Origin: Bradysia coprophila
Lineage: Eukaryota > Arthropoda > Insecta > Diptera > Sciaridae
Reading direction: 5' to 3'
DNA length: 64,000 nucleotides
NCBI RefSeq assembly: GCF_014529535.1
Contig: NW_023503584.1
Coordinates: forward strand, 472,190 to 536,189
The notes beneath the pieces were generated by a model, which saw only the letters and a program-made list of their open reading frames with translations, had not been told where the DNA came from and ran no database searches. A program made the position numbers and the translations under genes. Positions 23,164 through 32,330 of this stretch are shown here, in pieces. Every line of letters begins with the position of its first letter. Position 1 is the first letter of the stretch.

Positions 23164-24840
23164 TTAGCCCCGTACGAAGTACTGGGGGCTTATAAGATTA
23201 ATATGCCGTTTGTAACACGTCGAATTCGAAGCAGACAGTAAGGGCAAAGCATTTAGTTATGTTCATAGGTGACGAATCCGCAATAAAAAAAATGTCCGTC
23301 CGTCCGTCCGTCCGTCTGTGACCCCTCTAGCTTGAGCAAATCACAACCTTTTTTCAAAATTCTTTTTTTCCCCGATTGGTATCGACAAAAGTAAGGTCAA
23401 GTTCGAAAACGGGCATGGTAGGGTCGGCCCTTCCAGAGCTAGGGCCCTATAGGTGTTATTCAGTCTTTCGTCGATATCTACCGAAATACGCACGCAATAG
23501 CTGCTTGTGATATATCAAATGAAAGGTATTGACGAGTAGAACAAAGTTGCTGAACATTGTTTTTGTGTAGGATGCAGCGCGAGCTTGTTGGGAGGGCTCA
23601 AAGGTCGTTACTCGGCCCTAAGTGTTTTTTCCACATAAATCGAGAAAATCTCATCCGATTTTGCCAGATTTAGTTTTTTATGGAAGGTAATTGAATACCG
23701 AAAAGAACGTGTCGAAAAAAGTTTCAAATTTGGGCCCTTGGACTAAGGCCGCTACTCGGCCCTAAGTGTTTTTTGCACATAAATCGAGTAAATCTCATCC
23801 GATTTTGCTAGATTTTGTTTTATTTGAGAGATAATTGAATGCCGAACAGAATGATGGCAAAAAATGTTTCAAATTTGGGCCCTTGGACTAAGGCCGCTAC
23901 TCGGTCCTAAGTGTTTTTTGCACATAAATCGAGTAAATCTCATCCGATTTTGCTAGATTTAGTGTTTTATGGAAGGTAATTGAATACCGAAAAGAACATG
24001 GCGAAAAAAGTTTAAAATTTGGGCCCTTGGACTAAGGCCGCTACTCGGCCCTAAGTGTTTTTTGCACATAAATCGAGTAAATCTCATCCGATTTTGCTAG
24101 TTTTTGTTTCATTTGAGAGATAATTGAATGCCGAATAGAATGATGGCAAAAAAAGTTTCAAATTTGGGCCCTTGCACTAAGGCCGCTACTCGGTCCTAAG
24201 TGTTTTTTGCACATAAATCGAGTAAATCTCATCCGATTTTGCTAGATTTAGTGTTTTATGGAAGGTAATTGAATACCGAAAAGAACATGGCGAAAAAAGT
24301 TTAAAATTTGGGCCCTTGGACTAAGGCCGCTACTCGGCCCTAAGTGTTTTTTGCACATAAATCGAGTAAATCTCATCCGATTTTGCTAGTTTTTGTTTCA
24401 TTTGAGAGATAATTGAATGCCGAATAGAATGATGGCAAAAAAAGTTTCAAATTTGGGCCCTTGCACTAAGGCCGCTACTCGGCCCTAAGTGCTCTTTGCA
24501 CATAAATCGAGTAAATCTCAACCGATTTTGCTAGTTTTTGATTCATTTGAGAGGTAGTTGAATACCCAATGGAAAGTTGGCAAAAAATATTGGGTTTCTA
24601 AAACAATATCGTAAATTGTTGGTTTTATTTGGGAGGTACTTCGTACGGGCTTTCGTAATTGCGCTATGCGCAATTTTAAAAATGAACACTTTCAGTAAAT
24701 TTGACCATGCCCAACTTGACTTGCATTTTGGTAACAGACGCATTAGAGGGTTGTAGACGTATTATGGTTACGGACGAAATAGGATTACGGGTCGTACGGG
24801 GCTAAGTCGCAGCAAACGCTCCGACTGTTCTGATGCCTTG
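23164..24840 (-). mobile_element. Helentron/DINE-like non-autonomous element, copy 2 (inverted)
   Basis: Reverse-orientation copy of the element in G-alpha-i intron 1. It carries the same terminal hairpin (23166-23190), the TCCG microsatellite (23294-23315), an array of about six 144-bp units (23600-24500) again alternating A and B types, and the same subterminal repeat at 24792-24805. Homology stops at the TTTT after 24840 and just before 23161, which defines both ends. Confidence 0.6.
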
Positions 24841-25024
24841 TTTTATTACAAGACCCACCATATATTTGTTGTCGCACCAGTAGATCAACATCGACTTACC
24901 TCTCTACCCCGTACATTTACTTACCTAAGCTGCTGCTTATAATATTGAGATAATTGATACGGAATTGTATATGCAAGTTTCCAGATTTACTACATCGGCC
25001 TCTCTTACTCATGTTTTCAAAGAG

Positions 25025-25410
25025 TGAGAGGAGCATAATTTTCGAAAGAGTATAGTTAACAGCGAGAGAGAAAATGTTAAACTTACATTCAATACGCATA
25101 CGTAAAAGAAACCAAAACTTTCCTTACGCTGCTGTTTTGTTTGTAATTTCGTTTTTCGGAACACAGTGTTAAATAAGTCTGAATATAAGCCAACATAATA
25201 ATTTAGAGTTGCACTTGGTCGTTGCCCACAGAGCATATATAGACAAAAAATTCATAGCAAAATTATGTAAGTAAACAAATTGAAAACTTGTTTCATAAGA
25301 TAAGATTAGACAGACATTTTCGGCATAAAATTTTTGTAGATTTCCTGAGAAGTGTCGTACCAACAACATATTGATATTTCATTCCATCCGAACCTCCAAG
25401 ACTTATTAAA
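25025..25410 (+). promoter_or_regulatory. Amidase copy 1 upstream region, duplicated elsewhere
   Basis: The segment 25025-25310 (GCGAGAGAGAAAAT, CTGCTGTTTT, CTTGTTTCATAAGATAAGATTA) has a counterpart at 32030-32330. The leader 25310-25410 has counterparts at 34815-34930 and 34995-35107. It therefore probably contains the promoter and 5' UTR of the ancestral amidase gene. A TATATA motif lies near 25234. Confidence 0.5.
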
Positions 25411-27720
25411 ATGCTACCCCGCCCAACACTTAAGGATTTGCAAGAGATATCCGAGGAATATAACTTAAATATTTCCGACGATAAGTTGAGTTTTTACATG
25501 AGTAAGAGACGCATGATAAATCGATTGAATGAGTGAGCTGAGGTCAATTGGAATTTTCCCAATATAGAAGCCATCGAACATAATTTGGAAGGTTTAAACG
25601 AAGTAAATGCATGGAAAAGTCCTCTCGACGACAAAAGGCTTAAGTATGGAAATCGGCCGTTTCATCGTGCCACACCGCAAGAAAATCCGGACAACGCATG
25701 GTAAGCTACATATGTTGATTGATATGAAATATGTTACTCGCTGCATTCCTGGAAAACGAGTAATTACTTCATAGACATGAGCATTCAAACTCAATTCGCT
25801 GCGGCTTAGTGAGTAAACTTACGTAATTGTTTGGAGCTTTGTATTACTATTTTGACTTGTGATTGTAACCCTCTCACCCTCACTCCGCAGATCATCAGAT
25901 TCTAGAGATTACGGTACTTTCAAACGTATCGTATAGGGTTACTTCAGTTTCGTTGAACGTTTCGTTTGAAATTTTTTTAACGCAATTTCTTAACATGGAT
26001 GGGGTTTCAAACATACTTGAAGATGATCGATTGTTCTAAACGCGATTCTTAAAACTCCCCTAGGCATCACATATGCAATATAAAGGGTGGTCAGAATGAA
26101 GACCAAGCTCAGCTACTAGCAGACAAAAAACTTGCCATAAAGGACAACATCTTCATTGGAATGGTACCGTTGATGAATGGTTCGAGAACACTGGAGGGAT
26201 TCGTGCCCGAATGCGATGCCACTGTTGTTGAACGCATTTTAAACCATGGAGGCACAATTGTTGGTAATGTGACATGTGAAAATTTGTGTTTAAGTGGTGC
26301 TAGCTTCAACACAACGTACGGACCTGTAAGGAATCCATGGAATACCAATTATTCAGCAGGCGGATCGAGTTCTGGTAGTGGTGTTGTGGTAAAAATTTCA
26401 AACCGGAACCATTTACTATGATTGAAAACATTGATTTTAAGGTGGCTGTAGGTGATGTAGACATGGCTTTGGGTGGAGACCAAGCTGGATCCATTCGAAT
26501 TCCATCTAGCAGTTGTGGTATTGTAGGACTCAAGCCTACGTACGGATTGGTTCCTTATACAGGAATAATATCGATCGTTCGAGCAATAGATCATGTTGGA
26601 CCAATGGCTCGAAACGTAACAGATTGTGCTCGATTGTTAACAGCGATTGCTGGTTTCGACGATGGTAAGGACGATAGACAACCATCGACTGGATTCCAAC
26701 CAACGGATTATCTGGCTGAGGTTCCAGAACAGATAACCTCGTGCATTGTCAGAGGTGAACGAGTTTTGTTTTATTACAGGTCAATGCAGCTAGGTCTGGC
26801 GTTCTAAGAATTGGTATTTTAAAGGAAGGATTTCAAGGATGCGATGACGTAATCATCGATTGCATTCAAAATGCAATTGAGTTGATTAAATCGTCTAATC
26901 AATTTGCGGAAGTGACAGAAGTATCCGTTCCAGATCACTCGAAGGGTACATTTTCACGATCTGATAGCATTTTTTGAGTTCTCCAAGAAACGCTTCTTAC
27001 TTACAGCTTCAACACCGTTTTTTTCACCCATTCTATTCTACGCCACTCAGGATCAATTGATCGATGGATGCGGTTAGCTCTAACCTAAATTGTATTGTAA
27101 TGCACTGAAGAGACAACCTTGTTTTTAGGATACGGCACTTCAGTCAGTGGTGTCCTGTCGAGTGCTCTGTCTGAAAAGGTGTACGATGGTTTGAGGTCAC
27201 ATGGGCGTACACTTCATGACCTAGCCAAGCAGCTTATCGTATCAAGCGCTTACGTAAAGAAGTATTGTGGACATGCGAAGTACACGAGCTATGCAAAGGC
27301 TCAAACCTGGTTTTGGCATATCGGCAAAGCTTACAATAAAGCATTGGAAAAGGTCGATGTGCTACTGATGCCTACGTTGCCGATATTGCCTGTTAGAATA
27401 CCTTCCCCCGACGCACCTATAAGAGGTAAATTGAAGCTGAACTGGAAATTTTGGAACAAGTCTCACATATTTTTTGTTGATTATAATCTGTAGAAGTGAT
27501 GGCTGCAGCAGGTGCTAATTTGATTAAAAATACGGCTCCATTTGATTTAACACATCACCCGGCCATTACTTTAAATGCTGGATACGACAAGGTAACTAAT
27601 TTGCCTATCGGTTTACAATTGGTCGGAAGATTATGGGATGATGCAACAGTATTGAAATCGGCTAAGTTGATCGAGGATTCCTTGGCTGAACTGCAGAAAC
27701 CATTTAGTTTCACTATTTGA
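25411..27720 (+). CDS. Amidase signature family enzyme, copy 1 (bacterial/fungal-type amidase)
   Basis: Eight exons (25411-25501, 25568-25700, 26064-26388, 26442-26720, 26780-26945, 27007-27072, 27129-27425, 27494-27720) give 527 residues. The fold hydrolyses amide bonds; the physiological substrate is unknown. The Ser-cisSer-Lys triad can be placed: Lys101 in LAIKDNI, Ser176 in GGSSSGSG and Ser200 in AGSIRIP. The spacings of 75 and 24 residues equal those of FAAH (142, 217, 241). The N-terminal [10 protein letters not shown] helix region and ENPDNAW linker resemble microbial amidases of the Rhodococcus enantioselective type rather than animal FAAH2, and no membrane segment is seen. Residue 198, next to the oxyanion hole, is Ala where copy 2 has Gly. 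The apparent TGA in the first exon lies inside a 66-bp intron. AATAAA follows at 27739. Confidence 0.88.
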
Positions 27721-27744
27721 TTTTGGAAGCTTGCGAACAATAAA

Positions 27745-28508
27745 GAATTTTTTTACGGAATGGAAGAACAGACGCTTCATTAATCTTAAATATAACAGCA
27801 AAATGTCAGTAATCACTAATGAAGTAACTGATTTCATATGTCTCTGTATGGTAAGACTGTCATTATGCATCAGCTCAGAGAGGGAGTTTGGGTTTATCTT
27901 TGCATCGACACATAAAAATTTGTATGCATCAATGTCCAAATGTTTATTTTGACGAGTTGGATTATGATCCGCGCCTTCGGCTTTCATGCGGGATCATTTT
28001 TCTATATAAACTCCCTGATTCAAATTAATAAATGGAAGTCATGACTTATTCTTCATTTCTACATTAATGCAAATAAATCGTCGCTGATTCTTTTCGTTAA
28101 AACTGATCCGTTCGTTCAACTGTTACAATCGAACATATGTACCGCCTAATTACCACCTAGTTACAGGTCGGTTGCAAGCGAATTCGTGTGTGATCTGTTT
28201 TCATCGCAGATGCCACATTTAAATGAGGCACAAAACAAATGTTTTTTATTAATATTTTTCGATGGAGTTTTTTTTTTGTTTTCCTTTAGAGGCGCCTTCA
28301 CTCAGTGATGTGGATGTGTATTAGGGTGTAGCAAGTTTTTTTTTCTTTAAATCGCGTGTATCAGTCAGAAATTTTCCAATCTTATTGGAGAAACTGATCT
28401 GAGGTTTCCTATCTGTTAATTCAACATTTGACAATGTGATTTCACACCCTGATGTTCAGAGTTACGATTTAATTATAATCCGCTAAAGTGAAAACCAAGC
28501 TAAATTAA
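27745..28508. other. Gap after amidase copy 1
   Basis: No ORF is supported. A short hairpin, GATCCGCGCC...GCGGGATC, occurs at 27966-27993. Otherwise plain AT-rich DNA. Confidence 0.35.
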
Positions 28509-28906
28509 GGTAAATGATGGAGAGTTGACCTAATGGAAAAGTGATCTTAAGCGAGATCTTAAGTTGTCCGTGTAAATTTGTATGAAGAAAATATGATCGG
28601 TCAACTCACCATCCAATAAACCGCGAGTTGTCCTATGACGTTTGTATATGGGACAATTCACGATTTGTTGAACTTATATGAAATCGGACAACTCACGGTT
28701 CACGTAGGTTAACTCTGCATTTTTATTAATTAATTAACTTTGTTAAACGAAATCTTCAATAATTAATAAAATTTATGTTAATTAAGTAAACAAAAGATAA
28801 ATCTTTCAAATAAAAGTCGTTCCATGTAACATTGTTCCAAAATCGATAAGAAATTCCAGTTCAAAGTTTAGCTTTGTCAATTTAGGTCAACTCTCCATCA
28901 TTTACC
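28509..28906. mobile_element. 400-bp TIR element with nested hairpins
   Basis: The terminal inverted repeats GGTAAATGATGGAGAGTTG and CAACTCTCCATCATTTACC are perfect over about 24 bp and extend into GACCTAA. Inner pairs include GCGAGTTGTCC (28622) with GGACAACTCACGG (28682). Confidence 0.75.
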
Positions 28907-28907
28907 A

Positions 28908-29275
28908 TATACATCTAATGTATAAATTACCAATTGCCAAGTATGTGCTTCGGTATGTGTACATCTGATGTACAAATTACGGATAACATTGATTGTACTG
29001 TGGAATGTGTGTGTACATCTTATGTACAAATTAACGACTGCCAGGTCTGTGCTTCGGTCTGTGTACATCTCTTGTACAAATTATAGGGTGCAATATTTGC
29101 GCTGTGGAGTGTGTACATCTTATATACAAATTACCGATTGTCACGTATGTGCTTCGATATGTATACATGTTATGTTCGAGGCTATGTTTGTGCTTCAGTG
29201 GGTGTACATCTTATGTACAAACTACCGGGTAGAATCCTTGTGCTACGGTAGGTGTACATCTAATGTACAAAATGT
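28908..29275. repeat. 50-bp minisatellite built on a TGTACAT...ATGTACA core
   Basis: The core GTGTACATCTNATGTACAAA recurs at 28957, 29011, 29061, 29111, 29161 (degenerate), 29202 and 29252, mostly 50 bp apart. Each core is an imperfect palindrome. Further isolated TGTACATT-type motifs continue to about 30060. Confidence 0.75.
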
Positions 29276-29384
29276 CGACTACAACTTTAGAACTTTGAAA
29301 AGTTCATACCAAATGAACGAGTCTCCACGATTTTCTTCTAGTTTTTTAAAGTATTCAACTGAATGTTAGGTTTTTTTTTAAATA

Positions 29385-29426
29385 ACTTCCGGTTCATGAG
29401 CCAAGCGCGTTACCAACTCTGCCGTA
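29385..29426 (-). repeat. tRNA-like 5' half, minus strand
   Basis: Read on the minus strand, this gives GGCAGAGTTGGTAACGCG followed by CTTGGCTCATGAACCGG, similar to the D-arm and CAT anticodon arm of the tRNA-like sequence at 29657. The T arm is missing. Probably part of a tRNA-derived repeat. Confidence 0.4.
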
Positions 29427-29656
29427 TGTAAAATGGTTTTAATTAGAATATAAGTTAAATTTTAGCTGAGCATTATTTGTACATTTTATGTACCTTCCTC
29501 ATAGAAGAATATTTGAATGGTTTCTGGTTTCTTTTTACAAGACCTTTTCAAAAGTTTTAACAATATATGCCGAAAAGTACATAAAATGTGCATAAAAAAT
29601 GTTCAAATGATGCTTCTCTAGATATACACTTATATTCACACTTTGACCATCTTTTA

Positions 29657-29733
29657 TACACGTCTCAGTGGTCTAGTTCGTAACGCGTTTGGCTCATAAC
29701 CCAGAGGTTCGTGGTTCAAATCCCGGTCGTGTC
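29657..29733 (+). repeat. tRNA-Met(CAT)-like sequence, probably tRNA-derived
   Basis: An A-box-like CAGTGGTCTAGTTCG, an anticodon stem-loop TTGG-CTCATAA-CCCAG with CAT, and a B-box GGTTCAAATCC are in the right order. The ends pair over 5 bp (ACACG/CGTGT). The T-stem is poorly paired, so a tRNA pseudogene or SINE head is more likely than a functional tRNA. Confidence 0.45.
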
Positions 29734-30069
29734 AAGGTAAATTTTTCTGAAAATCGTCGAAACTCAGGAAAACTAGGAAAACTCCATCACAAAAAATTTA
29801 CAAAAGTTGGCAAAAAATAAGAAAGAAATTAGAAGAAAAATTATTTTTAAGAATTTAGTTGATTTATCGTTGTCCATTAAATGTACGTTTAGTGTCCATT
29901 TAATGTACACTTATTGTACTCTTAATGTACAATAAGTGTGGATCAGTTTCAGGACCAGTTAAGGTGTAGATTACTGGACCACATCAATTGAGCATTTAAT
30001 GTACATTCGAAAGTCAAAGCACATTCGGTGTGATGGGCCCATTTTCCGATGGCAATTTATGTACATTGC

Positions 30070-30896
30070 GTGGGACAAATTGTTAACTGGGAGTTGAGTT
30101 TTTAAAAAGTATGAATTATCAAAATAATTCAGTTGCTTCTTCAATTATATCAACGCACTGTCTTTCTTTGTACTAAGGGGTATAGAAACAGACATTTTAT
30201 TCAATCGTTGATTGAATATCCTGTGTAGATCAAACGTTGCATCCTTATACAGGACGTTTGGTATCACTAAAAATACCCCCAGCTGAAATGCCCATAAAAG
30301 AATTACTAAAATATAACGAAATATAATCAAAGAAAGGAAAACAAACAGAGATTTTGCCTACCCACTTTCACTTTAAGTGACTTTAACAAAGACGACAAAG
30401 CTGTTTCGACCTCAAGATTCACACAAATAAAGGACTGAACCGATCAAAGTTCGCTATCCTTTTTCATACAATGGCTATCAAAAATTTAAAAAAAAATTGT
30501 CAACAGGTGTGTGCTTGGCCTTCTGATTGAATGATGTCAAAGTCGAGAGGTCCCGTGTCCACATCCGCAGCTGGGCAAGATAAATTTTCTTTCATTTGTG
30601 TCTATGTAATACATTTGTTCACTTCCCAATTATGAGACAGTCCTATGATTATATCAAAGATGCAATTATTTTAGGCAACCCGGAAATGGAATCGTTTCCA
30701 AATTGCTATACACCCTAATGTGTATTTAGACGAAAACTGAAAAACTGATCAAATAAACTTGAGGTGTGCTAAAAACATCATTGACATCATGGAAATTTTT
30801 CAAAAGAGAGTTTATGCTTACAGACCTTAAAAGCAGAGCAACGTTCTACGAATTTGTCAGTTTCTTCTGTAACTTAATACGAGTTGAATCATAAAA
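30070..30896. other. Gap before the cysteine-rich gene
   Basis: No ORF is supported. The last 150 bp should contain the promoter of the cysteine-rich protein gene, but no clear TATA box was recognised. Confidence 0.35.
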
Positions 30897-31963
30897 ATGA
30901 TTTACTTAACCGCTATCCTATTGGTTACAGCATCTTTTTGCGGTGAGCTGGCAATAAATTTTGTGACGAAAAGAAAACCGTTTAACCGTTTAAAAAAATA
31001 GAAACATCAAATGCTGAAACATGTAAAGTTGGAGAAGATGGATGTACATGGGATTGTCGTGGACCACCACCTGGAGCTATAACTTGTCTTGCAGCCATAG
31101 CAACTCCCGAAACCTGTGTTGTCGGTTCAAGTACAAGCTTGTGCGGAACAACGTGTACATGCAGTAAGTGACGAATTCTAAATCCTTGTATTGTCGGTTG
31201 AGTTTTATGTGAGTCATTTCCGAAACGTAGACAAATCCAAAGCGGAAACATGTAAAGTTGGAGAAGATGGATGTACATGGGATTGTCGTGGACCGCCACC
31301 TGGAACAATAACATGTCTTGCAGCTATAGCAACTCCCGAAACCTGTGCTGTCGGTTCAAGTACAAGCTTGTGCGGGACAACGTGTACATGCAGTAAGTAA
31401 CGAACTATAACTGCTTGGAGTTTTGAATGAGTTTGAATGTGTCCCATCTCCAAAACATAGACAAAGCTAAAACATGCAAAGTTGGCGAAAATGGATGTTC
31501 ATGGGATTGTCGCAGCATTCCAACAAAACCTGGACATGTGCAATGTGCTGCAGTTCCAACACTTTCCGATACTTGTGCTGTTGGTTCAGTTGTAAGCCTA
31601 TGTGCAACAACGTGTACATGCAGTAAGTAACGATTGTCGATCGAATGCATCAGTATAAAACATTTTTTGAACGAAAATCCTTTTTCCACAGAACAACAGG
31701 AAAAGTGCAAAGTCGGCGAGAACTGCCAATGGAATTGTGTCACAATGCATTCTGATCCAGACATAGTACAATGTGCAGCAGTGCCGAATACACCATCTGA
31801 ATGCTATATCGGGGAAACATCGTCAATGTGTGGAACAACCTGTACATGCACAGCATCTACGCGCAATAATAATTTCCTCGATCGAATTCGCGAACTGCTT
31901 GTGAATTTTTTGAGACGAATTCTCGGTCTGCGTGTAACTTCAGGAGATGCATGTGAAAAGTAA
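30897..31963 (+). CDS. Secreted cysteine-rich protein with four eight-cysteine modules and an amphipathic tail
   Basis: Five exons: 30897-30942, 31002-31163, 31231-31392, 31461-31622 and 31692-31963, giving 267 residues. Exon 1 encodes a hydrophobic signal peptide (MIYLTAILLVTASFC). Exons 2, 3 and 4 are each exactly 162 nt, begin and end in phase 1, and each encodes one 54-residue module; exon 5 encodes a fourth module plus a tail. The module pattern is C-x5/6-C-x3-C-x9/11-C-x9-C-x8-C-x3-C-x1-C, starting TCKVGE and ending CGTTCTC. Exons 2 and 3 are about 94 percent identical over their shared part, so they duplicated recently. The last 36 residues include an alternating hydrophobic and basic stretch (LDRIRELLVNFLRRILG) that should form an amphipathic helix. 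I do not recognise the family; an extracellular inhibitor, defence or structural peptide is possible but not shown. Confidence 0.8.
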
Positions 31964-32029
31964 TTTCGTTTCCCAGACCTAGAATTGAATATTCGTTGAA
32001 TATAGAGCGATAATTGAGTTGTTCGACTT

Positions 32030-32330
32030 TTAGTATATAGCGAGAGAGAAAATAATGTAAAATATACAGTCAATGTGTAGACGTGAGAGAAACAAAAGTC
32101 TTATTTCTTTCCACTGCTGCTGTTTTTCTGCATTTTCGTTTATCAAAAGATAAGCCACAATAATAACATAAAGTTACACAAAGCTGTTATGCGTTGTTCC
32201 TGTTAATCATTGTGGTAGATATAAATATATTCTCAGTGCATAGAAGAAAATATCATTGCGAAATGTAAGTAAACCTCTATGAAGTAAACCAACTGGACAC
32301 TTGTTTCACAAGATAAGATTATCGCCCAAA
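32030..32330. repeat. Duplicate of the amidase upstream region
   Basis: Homologous to 25025-25310 (same order of AGCGAGAGAGAAAAT, CTGCTGTTTTTCTGCATTT, CTTGTTTCACAAGATAAGATTA). It lies just after the cysteine-rich gene and 2.8 kb before amidase copy 2, so it marks the left part of the duplicated amidase unit. Confidence 0.6.

Noticed and set aside
25411-25700. Amidase copy 1 as a pseudogene because of an in-frame TGA
   Set aside because: The TGA lies in a 66-bp GT-AG intron whose removal restores a family-like sequence; copy 2 shows the same structure.
29657-29733. Functional tRNA-Met gene
   Set aside because: The T-stem is badly paired and the acceptor stem has only about five pairs.
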